NCBI GenBank assembly: GCA_937924775.1
Contig: CALDUT010000006.1
Location: 1 to 64,000 of the forward strand
From: an uncultured Gemmata sp.
Lineage (GTDB): Bacteria; Planctomycetota; Planctomycetia; Gemmatales; Gemmataceae
Direction: 5' to 3'
DNA: 64,000 nt
Part shown: positions 54,522 to 61,828 of the stretch, piece after piece
Layout: every line of letters begins with the position of its first letter
Numbering within the stretch: the first letter of the stretch is position 1
Notes under the pieces: model-generated
Databases searched by the model: none
What the model saw: the letters and a program-made list of their open reading frames with translations, nothing else
What the model was told of the DNA's origin: nothing
Program-made: the position numbers and the translations under genes

Positions 54522-54575
54522 CTTACTACGATCAGTGGACTTACTACGATCAGTAGACTTATCACGATCCGTGGA
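54522..54575. repeat. Three tandem 18-bp repeats upstream of secDF
   Basis: Units at 54522-54539 (CTTACTACGATCAGTGGA), 54540-54557 (one change) and 54558-54575 (four changes). They start 15 bp before the secDF start codon on its template strand, so they lie in the leader or promoter. On the coding strand of secDF each unit reads TC(C/T)AC(T/G)GATCG... They may be an operator or a leader structure, or a neutral replication-slippage repeat. Confidence 0.8.
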
Positions 54576-54641
54576 AGGGCTGAGCCGCACTGCATACTGG
54601 CGACCGATCCCCCGGAGAAAGAATTTCACCCCACGCTTGGC

Positions 54642-54989
54642 TTAGGATTTCCCGGCTTCGGTGTCGTCGGAACCGAGGACTTGCACCACGACATTGCGCC
54701 GGAGGCGCAGTTTCGTGTCTTCCGAACGGATCACGATTTCGTCATCCCCCTCTTTGGCGGTGACGATGACACCGATGATACCCGCATTGGTCAGCACTTT
54801 CATACCCCGTTTGAGACTGGCGAGCATCTGCTCCTGTTCGCGTTTCTGCCGCCGGCTCATCGGAAGAATGACGACCACCCAAAATAGCAGCATCAGGCCG
54901 ATGAGAAAAACCGGGAACAGCGGACTGGCGAACACGCCGCCCCCCCCGGGAGGACCGTCTGGCTGGGCCAATAGCATCAGAGTGTTCAT
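54642..54989 (-). CDS. yajC: YajC: preprotein translocase subunit
   Basis: A 115-residue protein with a short N-terminus, one transmembrane helix (LFPVFLIGLMLLFWVVVILP) and a cytosolic domain beginning MSRRQKREQEQMLASLKRGMKVLTNAGIIGVI, the standard YajC pattern. YajC joins SecDF in the holotranslocon. The start at 54989 places the helix as usual; the frame is open 16 codons further to another ATG. secDF follows after 134 bp and tgt precedes after 62 bp, all in one direction, so they probably form an operon. Confidence 0.92.
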   Translation of the reverse strand: MNTLMLLAQPDGPPGGGGVFASPLFPVFLIGLMLLFWVVVILPMSRRQKREQEQMLASLKRGMKVLTNAGIIGVIVTAKEGDDEIVIRSEDTKLRLRRNVVVQVLGSDDTEAGKS

Positions 54990-55051
54990 GGATACACTAC
55001 CGCGGGCACCCCGGCGGAAGCCGGACAATCGCTGCAAGCCGAACTTTCAAT

Positions 55052-56161
55052 CTAGGAAGCCGCACTCCACCGGGCAAGGCACGCCGCCTGGAAGCTCGCA
55101 AAACGCTTTTCCCGAATCGCCTGCCGGGCTTGTGCCATCAGGCGCAGGTAGAAGGCGATATTGTGCAAGCTCAACAGCGTCGGCCCCAGCATCTCGTCGG
55201 CGGCGAACAGATGATGTACATACGCCCGGCTGTAATGGCGACAGCAGTAGCAATCGCAACCCGGCTCAACAGGCGATGGATCGCGCCGGTGCTGGGCGTT
55301 GCGGAGCCGCAGCGGACCATCCGCGGTGAAGGCCAGCGCATTGCGGCCGTTGCGGGTGGGCATGACACAATCGAACATGTCGATGCCCGCAGCGATACCG
55401 ACGAGTAAGTCGATGGGCCGACCAACCCCCATCAGGTAGCGGGGTTTCTCCTCCGGCAAAAGGGCCGCACACGCCGGCAGGGCGGCGTGCATCACTTCCG
55501 CGGTTTCCCCCACACTGAACCCGCCCAAGGCATAGCCGGGGAAGTCGAGGGCCACCAGGGCGTGAGCGCACTCGGCCCGCAGCGATAGATTCAGCCCACC
55601 TTGCACGATCGCAAAGAGGGCCTGTTCCCGTCGGGAATGATGCTGACGGCAGCGTTCGGCCCAGCGAATCGTGCGCTGCACCGCGGCCCGCATCGCCTCC
55701 GGCGAGGCGTCCGCCGGTGGGCATTCATCGAGAACCATCGCGATGTCGGACCCAAGATTGTGCTGAATGTCGACCGCGCGTTCGGGGGTCAGTTCGAGAA
55801 GGGAACCGTCGATGTGGCTACGGAATTTCGCGCCCTGATCGGTAATTTTCACTTGGGTGGCCAGGCTAAAGACCTGAAAACCGCCAGAGTCGGTCAGGAT
55901 CGGTCCGGGCCAGTTCATGAAGCGGTGCAGCCCCCCCAGTTCGCGGATGAGTTCATCACCAGGGCGTAGGGCCAAATGATAGGTATTGCCCAGAATGATT
56001 TGCGCTCCGGCTTGGCGGACCATCTCCGGCGTCAGCCCTTTCACGGTGCCTTGCGTGCCCACCGGCATAAAGACCGGGGTTTCGATCGGGCCATGCGGTG
56101 TGGTCAGAAGGCCAGCGCGCGCCGCACCATCGGTGGCTTGTAACGTGAACGTGAAGGCCAT
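55052..56161 (-). CDS. tgt: Tgt: queuine/preQ1 tRNA-ribosyltransferase
   Basis: A 369-residue enzyme, the usual length (375 in E. coli). It exchanges guanine 34 in tRNAs for Asp, Asn, His and Tyr with preQ1. TDSGGFQVFSL carries the catalytic Asp, FDCVMPTRNGRN (about residue 263) carries the nucleophilic Asp, and CDCYCCRHYSRAYVHHL has the CxCxxC zinc ligands with the following His. The start was placed at the Met before AFTFTLQ; no strong ribosome-binding site is visible and the frame is open 40 codons upstream, but the family starts there. It is the first gene of the tgt-yajC-secDF group. Confidence 0.93.
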   Translation of the reverse strand: MAFTFTLQATDGAARAGLLTTPHGPIETPVFMPVGTQGTVKGLTPEMVRQAGAQIILGNTYHLALRPGDELIRELGGLHRFMNWPGPILTDSGGFQVFSLATQVKITDQGAKFRSHIDGSLLELTPERAVDIQHNLGSDIAMVLDECPPADASPEAMRAAVQRTIRWAERCRQHHSRREQALFAIVQGGLNLSLRAECAHALVALDFPGYALGGFSVGETAEVMHAALPACAALLPEEKPRYLMGVGRPIDLLVGIAAGIDMFDCVMPTRNGRNALAFTADGPLRLRNAQHRRDPSPVEPGCDCYCCRHYSRAYVHHLFAADEMLGPTLLSLHNIAFYLRLMAQARQAIREKRFASFQAACLARWSAAS

Positions 56162-56884
56162 AGTGCCAGAATAACAGCCGGCCTCCCAGTGGGCTACCCA
56201 CGGGCTAGGTAGCATGTGGTAGCACGGCTGCTCCGCCTGGCGATCAACCGGTCCGCCGGCGCTGGCGGAAATACCCTGCAAGGCCTACAGCTCCCAGCTA
56301 GACGAGCGCCCGTTGCGTAATCCGGTAGTGGGGGTCGATCTTACCGACTGTACCTTGGCCAGTGCTGTGCAGAGTCGTGATCGGGGCCGACAACCCCGGT
56401 GCGGCCACGCCACCGAGCATCATCACGACCGTGAAGAAACGGTCTACCATAGGCATTCCGGGGTTTGAAAGGAACCAATCCGTGGGATTGAGGTGAACTG
56501 ACGTTATCCTGACTGCTCGATCATGGCAGCTCAAGATAAGCTTGATAAGGAAAATTCAGAATTCACGCGATCCCGCAAATTTGCATCGTAACCCTGACAC
56601 TGTTGAAGATTTGTACCACCACTTGGGGCAAGCGCGAATGGGGACCAGGATTTCTGCCACGGCGATGACAAGCCAACAGTTGCCCGGAGATGATGCCGGC
56701 TATGATGCCAGCCCGCGATGGAGTTCGTCGCACAAAGCCAACGAAGATTCAGGCGCAAGTGAAAGGGGCCGTTCCAGCAACAGCCGTCCGCACCCATACC
56801 GCCCCAGGAGACCCGCGATGCAGATTCCCCCAGGGGTGCACCGGTGCGGACAAGCGCGCGGTGACGACGACACCCTGAGAAAGG
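56162..56884. other. Non-coding stretch between tgt and the TPR/alpha-CTD gene
   Basis: About 720 bp with no intact recognisable gene. It includes one probable gene remnant on the minus strand (listed separately). The remaining short open frames on both strands lack ribosome-binding sites and domains. The promoter of the tgt operon should lie near 56165-56290. Confidence 0.45.
56298..56450 (-). pseudogene. Possible truncated exported-protein gene
   Basis: A 50-codon frame encodes a hydrophobic signal-like start (FFTVVMMLGGVAAPGLSA) followed by a segment ending DPHYRIT, which resembles the beginning of mature PEP-CTERM-type exported proteins (a TG...DPHYxLx pattern). A stop comes five residues later, and no continuation is found downstream in any frame. 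It may be a decayed gene, a small secreted peptide or chance. The ribosome-binding site is weak. Confidence 0.3.
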
Positions 56885-58273
56885 TCAGTCACCCCGGAGT
56901 TTGAGGTTGAACTGAGCCAAGCGGTCGCGGACTTCGTTGAGCGAAGTCATCCCGAAGTTCTTCGCTTCGAGCAATTCGTCGGCGGTGCGTTGAATCAGTT
57001 CGCCAAGGGTGGTGATGTTCAGCCGGTTCATGCACTTGCGGGCCCGGACCGAAAGGTTCAGTTCACTGACCGGCTTGTTGAGGAGGGCTTGTTCTTCAGG
57101 GCTGAGGTTTTGGGTTGGGCGATAGCGGTATTGTTCGTACTGTTGCCCTTGTTCCAACGATTGGCCAATGCGCAATCCTTTGGAATTCATGATGGCGCGG
57201 ATTTCTTCAAGCGAAGTTTCCCCGAAGTTTTTGCTAGCCAGCAGTTGCGACTCGGTGACCCGGGTAAGGTCACCCAGGGTCTTGATATTCATGCGTTTTA
57301 AGCAGTTGCGGCTGCGCACCGACAGTTCAAAATCGGTGATGGGAATTTCCATCACCTTGCGGAAATCGGCATTCTGCTGTTCGTCTTCAGGGCTGTAGTA
57401 CATCGACAGTGACGCTTCGGCGTCTTTGACGAACAACTTAGCGCGGTCATCACGGGGGTCGGCTTTGGCGAGGCGACGGAAGCAATCGGTGGCTTTGTCG
57501 TACATGTCGTTGTCTTCGTACAGCACACCGAGGTTGTACAGCACGCCTTTGCCAACGGGGGGATACTTCAAGCAACGTTCATAATAGCTGATGGCTTCTG
57601 GATCGTTGCCCTGTTGGTCGTTGAGAAAGCCCAAGCGGAAGAGCGCCCCGGTGTGCTGGGGTTGCAATTCGATGGCCCGCTCATAGTATCTGGCCGCCCG
57701 GACCGGATCGCCTTCGGCTTCGGCGACGGCTCCTTCTTGGTAGTAGTACTCGGCGTTGTGAGCGGCCGCGTCTTTAAGTTTCGCCAGAATCGCTTTCGCT
57801 TCGCTCAATTGGCCTTGCAGCCGCAAAACGCCAGCGCGTTGCAGATGCACCGATTGCGGGGCATAGCCGGCTTTCTCGGCTTTCTCAAAGGCCTTGAGGG
57901 CGGCATCGAAGTGGTCGGTGGTATCGGCGTGGCCGACGTCCCCGTCACTGTACGCCCGGGCTTGCCCCAACGCGACATGAGCTTGACCCAAGTAGAACCA
58001 CGCCAGCGGTCCTTCCGCTTTTTGCAGATGCTCGACAGCAGCGCGGGCATAACCGAGGAAGTAGTTGGCAATGCCGAGTTTGAGGTGCAGTTTCTTCTGC
58101 ATCGGCGGCGCAGCGACGGCGAGCCGTTTGCTGAGCGTATCGACGATCTCACGCAGCGTGCGGATTTGCGAGCCGCCTTGCGCCAACCCTTCTCGCAGCT
58201 TGCCGACCATTCCGCCTTCAAAATCTTCGCGTTCCAAAAGAAGTGCTTTGAGATCGATGAGTGTTTCCGTCAC
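56885..58273 (-). CDS. TPR protein with two C-terminal RNA polymerase alpha-CTD-like modules
   Basis: A 462-residue protein. Residues about 60-300 are tetratricopeptide repeats (for example HNAEYYYQEGAVAEAEGDPVRAARYYERAIELQP). At about 311-370 lies a module very like the C-terminal domain of RNA polymerase alpha: LSVRSRNCLKRMNIKTLGDL with Arg320, Asn323 and Lys326 at the positions of E. coli Arg265, Asn268 and Lys271, then KNFGETSLEEI. A second module at about 400-460 keeps the Arg (410) but has Lys and Asn at the other two positions. Alpha-CTDs bind AT-rich UP elements and activators, so a role in transcription is likely. The GTG start with GGGAG 11 bp upstream was chosen; the frame is open further upstream, with an ATG at 58348. 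Confidence 0.85.
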   Translation of the reverse strand: MTETLIDLKALLLEREDFEGGMVGKLREGLAQGGSQIRTLREIVDTLSKRLAVAAPPMQKKLHLKLGIANYFLGYARAAVEHLQKAEGPLAWFYLGQAHVALGQARAYSDGDVGHADTTDHFDAALKAFEKAEKAGYAPQSVHLQRAGVLRLQGQLSEAKAILAKLKDAAAHNAEYYYQEGAVAEAEGDPVRAARYYERAIELQPQHTGALFRLGFLNDQQGNDPEAISYYERCLKYPPVGKGVLYNLGVLYEDNDMYDKATDCFRRLAKADPRDDRAKLFVKDAEASLSMYYSPEDEQQNADFRKVMEIPITDFELSVRSRNCLKRMNIKTLGDLTRVTESQLLASKNFGETSLEEIRAIMNSKGLRIGQSLEQGQQYEQYRYRPTQNLSPEEQALLNKPVSELNLSVRARKCMNRLNITTLGELIQRTADELLEAKNFGMTSLNEVRDRLAQFNLKLRGD

Positions 58274-58725
58274 GGTTCTCTGCTCCCACGGGTGCGGCCC
58301 GCTCGCGACGCGGTGGGAATGGCGTGCGGGGCCGGACCCATCATTCATCTGCCGGGCCTTGCCGCGTGTCGGCCGATCACGCGAGAACCGGCAACACAAA
58401 CGTGCTGTGCCGAAGAGTGAAATTCTAGCGATCCTCCCGCCTGGCTGCAAGGGTGGCTGAAACCAGCCCAGGAGGCCGCCCACCGGCCCGAACCAAGGCC
58501 TTGGTTCGGCTGTGACCGCACAGCCGTCGTCAGAACTTGGTTTCGCAGGCTGTTACGGAATCCCCCGTGCGATGGCCCAGCAGCGGCTTTGGGTGGTCAG
58601 TGATTCCCCGAAATTTCCGCAGTTTACCCTTGCATGGGCGGAATTCGACGCTATGTGTGGCCTCTCTCCTGGGGTGTGCAGCAGGCCGAGGCGGTCTGAA
58701 GCATCCCGGCTTCGCGTGAGGTGAC
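58274..58725. other. Divergent intergenic region
   Basis: About 450 bp between the TPR/alpha-CTD gene (minus) and a small exported-protein gene (plus). It should hold promoters for both. A perfect palindrome at 58488-58509 is the main feature; a second inverted repeat (TGGCTG-AAA-CCAGCC, 58454-58468) is weaker. No gene is seen. Confidence 0.45.
58488..58509. promoter_or_regulatory. Perfect 22-bp palindrome, possible operator
   Basis: CCGAACCAAGG (58488-58498) is followed immediately by its exact reverse complement (58499-58509), with no spacer. It lies in a divergent intergenic region, about 215 bp upstream of the TPR/alpha-CTD gene and 217 bp upstream of the small exported-protein gene. A dimeric regulator site is plausible; it could also form a cruciform or RNA hairpin. 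Confidence 0.55.
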
Positions 58726-59043
58726 ATGATGGTCGTGCGACACTGGCTCTTCCGTTGGGTGATGGGTGTTTTGACCATGGGGACGGTTCTTGTGGGCACG
58801 ACGAGCCATGCTGCTGGCCAGCCGCCAGGGCCGATGGCCAACCGCGTCGTGGAGTGGCGTGAACTCGACCCGGTGGCACGCGATCATTTCCTCAGCACGC
58901 CCAATGCCCACGGCGAACCGGCAGTCGAGGCCGTCGCGATTGTGCCGACGCGGGCAGTCCTGTTCTTGTTCACTATGTACGAAGAACTGCTCCACCGCTT
59001 GACGATCCCCCTTGGAACAGTCCCGATGAACCCAAGTCGCTAG
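58726..59043 (+). CDS. Small exported protein of unknown function
   Basis: A 105-residue protein. The first 30 residues look like a signal peptide (HWLFRWVMGVLTMGTVLVG, cleavage near SHAA). The rest (VVEWRELDPVARDHFLST, VAIVPTRAVLFLFTMYEELLHRL) matches no family I know. GAGGTGA lies 5 bp before two tandem ATG codons, which supports translation. It is isolated, divergent from the TPR/alpha-CTD gene and convergent with the phosphatase gene. It may be real or a chance frame with a good start. Confidence 0.5.
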   Translation: MMVVRHWLFRWVMGVLTMGTVLVGTTSHAAGQPPGPMANRVVEWRELDPVARDHFLSTPNAHGEPAVEAVAIVPTRAVLFLFTMYEELLHRLTIPLGTVPMNPSR

Positions 59044-59136
59044 AAATTCCTTCAACGACCGTTCCCTGGTTGTTCGGTCGCGGCAGGCCACCGGGATGAC
59101 TCGGAATTGCCCCGTGTGGTCTTCTTGTGGCCGAGG

Positions 59137-59317
59137 CGCGTGTCTATTTTTGGCGAAGTGTTCCACGTGGAACGTCGGCGAAAGTTAGAATGTTATACCG
59201 AAGTATATGTATTTATTGAAGATATGAAAAATATTCGCATTTTGACAATTTTCAGGCCAGGCAGGAAATGGCCAAAATTAGCCATTGAAGCTATACAAAA
59301 ATAGACAAAATTAGACA
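59137..59317. repeat. parS-containing AT-rich element, copy B
   Basis: The homologue of the element at 44275. It lies in a convergent intergenic space (59044-59393), as copy A does. From the parS-like site to the tail ACAAAAATAGACAAAA (59295-59310) the distance is 136 bp, identical to copy A, so the alignment needs no gaps. The middle is AT-rich and more diverged. A 54-codon frame (59140-59304, GTG start) runs across it and ends at the position equivalent to that of copy A. No transposase or terminal repeats are present. Confidence 0.75.
59159..59174. promoter_or_regulatory. parS-like centromere site (ParB-binding), copy B
   Basis: TGTTCCACGTGGAACG, identical to the site in copy A, 14,862 bp away and in the same orientation. 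It includes the perfect palindrome GTTCCACGTGGAAC and differs from the bacterial parS consensus pattern in the last base only. Confidence 0.78.
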
Positions 59318-59393
59318 TTAACTCCATCGCCGGCCGGCCGTTTCGACTCCGATCGGTCTTGATAGTTGCGACAGCAACCATCGCGGCAGATCC

Positions 59394-61142
59394 TCAGCGT
59401 GGGATTTCGCGTAAAGTGGTTGGAGTGGGGAATTCCGCATGCTGCGGCCGGCGAATCTGTAACCACTCAGCGAAGATGCTGGCGATGGCTTGCGGGGTGG
59501 TCGGTTCGGTGCGAATCCCGCCGCGAATGCCGGGGCCGTATACCAGCAGCGGAACGTGCCGGTCGTAGTTGTAGGGTGCCCCGTGGGTGGTGCCAGTGGA
59601 GCCGGGTTTGCCCGGTAACGCATATGGCACCAACACCACCGCGAAATCACCACTGCGCTGGGGGTCGAACGACCGCTTCATCCTCTGGGCGATCGCGTCG
59701 GTGGAGGCCATGGGCCCAGCCAGTTGCTGCCGGGTGAAGACCCGGGCAACTCCCTCTTGGGTGGCGAGAAATTTCGCTGCTTCCGCATTGACCGTATCTG
59801 GGGCTTGACCACTGGCTTTCACCACACGCGGATTCAGGTAAAACCACGGCAGCACCACCGCTTCGACCCACTTCGCCGCGGAGCCATCGCGACCCTGGGC
59901 TGTGGGGAAGACTGTGTTCAAATGATCGTTCAAGGCATTTTGTAACTGGGTACTGTCGACGCGAAGATCCTTGGGCAGAAGCCCTTGGGCATAGCTGCGT
60001 TGCGTTAGCGGGCAGATGCCGTGATCGGCGGTGAGGGCAAGAAGATAGCGGTCGTGGCCTACTTGCCGGTCGAGAAAGTCCAGAATGTCAGCCATCAGGG
60101 CATCGGAGCGGAGCGTGACATCGAGAACTTCTTGGGAATCTGGCCCCCAGGTGTGGCCGATCAGGTCGTTGGACGAGAAGGAGATGACGAGCATATCGGC
60201 TACGTCGCGGTTCCCGAGTTGCTCGGCGCGGATACACGTTTTGGCGAATTCCCACAACAGATCGTTGCCAAAGGGGGAGTTCGCCAAGGCTTCGTAATAT
60301 TTCGGACCCAGCGTGGGTGAGCCGCCGGTCGTTGGGTGCGGAAAGGCGATGCCTTGCGCCACGCCGGTGCCTTCGCCGGGGGAATGGTCCGGGCTGCTCC
60401 ACCGTTGGTAATCGATGTCGGGGCGAAAGCGCGTCCAATCGTGGCCGAACCAGCGATCGGCCCACCGCGACTCATTGAAGGCCTTCACCCACGGGTGAAC
60501 CGTATCGCGGTAGTAGGTGGAGGTTCCAAAGACGCCGTAGAACCAATAGGCACCGTCAGGCCGCTGGCCGATGGGCAGAATCGCCGAGCGATCTTTCAGA
60601 GAAAGGCCAAACACTTTCGCCCGCTGATGGGTAGCTTCTTTCAGCACATCCGCAACCGTTTCGCTCCGCAGCCGTTCGGGTGTGCCGATTTCCTTGGGTT
60701 CCTTTTTGGTGGACGTCTTCCCCTTGCTGTCTTTGGGAAAAACCGGCGGGGGCGGAACAAGTTCGTAGCGGTCGGCCCCGGCGCAGTACACCGGCAGGCC
60801 CTTCTCGAGCCAGTTATTGTTGATGATGCCATGAACGTCGCCACAGGTTCCTGTGAGTAGCGACGCATGCCCAGGACCGGTGGTGGTGGTGCCGTAGGGG
60901 TAGTAGCAGTGGGTGAACCACGCCCCGTCGCGCTGGAGGCGAACGAAGCCATCAGTACGAAACAGGGGTTGCCAACGCTGGAGCATGTCGCCGCGGAGTT
61001 GATCGAAGACGATCAACACGGCCAGTTTCACCGATGGTTCACGCGCTGGCGTCGGGGGCGGGGGCCGAAGCCCGGCGATGAGCGCCAAAGCGCCAGCCAA
61101 CGTGACCACGCCCACCAACAATACACCAATCGCCGCACGCAT
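59394..61142 (-). CDS. Exported alkaline phosphatase-superfamily enzyme (PafA-like)
   Basis: A 582-residue protein with an N-terminal membrane/signal segment (IGVLLVGVVTLAGALALIAG). The fold is that of the alkaline phosphatase/phosphodiesterase superfamily: Asp47 in VFDQLRGD, the nucleophile Thr88 in TTTGPGH, DLIGHTWGPDS, TADHGICP and TTHGAPYNYDRHVPL give the two-metal site. The Thr nucleophile and spacing match PafA-type phosphate-monoesterases, which release phosphate outside the cytoplasm. It differs from sulfatases in lacking a formylglycine motif. GAGGGG lies about 10 bp upstream of the ATG; the frame is open 45 codons further. A dual-specificity phosphatase gene lies 94 bp upstream in the same direction. 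Confidence 0.85.
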   Translation of the reverse strand: MRAAIGVLLVGVVTLAGALALIAGLRPPPPTPAREPSVKLAVLIVFDQLRGDMLQRWQPLFRTDGFVRLQRDGAWFTHCYYPYGTTTTGPGHASLLTGTCGDVHGIINNNWLEKGLPVYCAGADRYELVPPPPVFPKDSKGKTSTKKEPKEIGTPERLRSETVADVLKEATHQRAKVFGLSLKDRSAILPIGQRPDGAYWFYGVFGTSTYYRDTVHPWVKAFNESRWADRWFGHDWTRFRPDIDYQRWSSPDHSPGEGTGVAQGIAFPHPTTGGSPTLGPKYYEALANSPFGNDLLWEFAKTCIRAEQLGNRDVADMLVISFSSNDLIGHTWGPDSQEVLDVTLRSDALMADILDFLDRQVGHDRYLLALTADHGICPLTQRSYAQGLLPKDLRVDSTQLQNALNDHLNTVFPTAQGRDGSAAKWVEAVVLPWFYLNPRVVKASGQAPDTVNAEAAKFLATQEGVARVFTRQQLAGPMASTDAIAQRMKRSFDPQRSGDFAVVLVPYALPGKPGSTGTTHGAPYNYDRHVPLLVYGPGIRGGIRTEPTTPQAIASIFAEWLQIRRPQHAEFPTPTTLREIPR

Positions 61143-61236
61143 AAGAAACGCCCCTCGGAGCGAAGGCACCGGTGGGGGCGTTTTAGATGCTCCGCATGAA
61201 AGCAGCAACCGTGGAAATGTGAAAGCTTGTTGAATC

Positions 61237-61704
61237 TCAGGCCCTATCAGCTTCGGGATTGGCCCAACGGCGGGCATAGGCTTCGAGCGCTCGTTCTTGC
61301 TCGGGTGTTTCGATCGAGCCGGGGCGTAATGAACGCACTTTGGCGATCGCTTCCCGGGCAGTCAACCCTTCGGCGATAAAGTACGCGGCCAGGACGGTGC
61401 CTGTCCGGCCCAACCCCGCGGCACAGTGAATCGCCACCCCCATGTCGGATTCGTTCGCTTTGCGAATGGTGCTGATGATGTGATCGAGTTGCCGGTCGGA
61501 CGGCGGCGTCATGTCCGGCACAGGCACGGAGACGGCCAGAATGCCACTGTCGTTGATCCAATGCCGGGGCAATGGGTCTTCTGTCAAGGAGATCAGCACA
61601 TCGATGCCGTGGCGACGGAGCCAGCGCAAGTCGTCACTCGATTCGGGGTGCGCCAATGCCGCCAATCGCGGTGGATCAACCCAAGAAAAACCCGGCGGAG
61701 GCAT
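61237..61704 (-). CDS. Dual-specificity/tyrosine phosphatase-family protein
   Basis: A 155-residue cytoplasmic protein with the signature HCAAGLGRTG (CX5R; Cys94 nucleophile, Arg100) and the upstream loop VPVPDMTPPSDRQL, whose Asp is the likely general acid. It resembles small eukaryote-like dual-specificity phosphatases that hydrolyse phosphotyrosine, phosphoserine or phosphorylated small molecules. With two Ser/Thr kinases elsewhere in the window, a role in reversing protein phosphorylation is possible but unproven. TAGGTGA lies 4 bp upstream of the ATG. It may be co-transcribed with the downstream PafA-like phosphatase. Confidence 0.85.
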   Translation of the reverse strand: MPPPGFSWVDPPRLAALAHPESSDDLRWLRRHGIDVLISLTEDPLPRHWINDSGILAVSVPVPDMTPPSDRQLDHIISTIRKANESDMGVAIHCAAGLGRTGTVLAAYFIAEGLTAREAIAKVRSLRPGSIETPEQERALEAYARRWANPEADRA

Positions 61705-61828
61705 GGCTCACCTACTGAGATAACACACAAGAACGACCGTGGTTATGCTAAAGCGAAACCCCGGCGAGCGGAATGGCAATCCGCCCAACCGGGGGCTAAC
61801 AGGGCAATGGTGGTGCGGAGCCGAGGGG

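Noticed and set aside
44275-59317. Composite transposon bounded by the two direct repeats
   Set aside because: There is no transposase or integrase between them, the cargo is housekeeping genes (secDF, yajC, tgt), and the repeats are only about two-thirds identical and contain parS-like sites.
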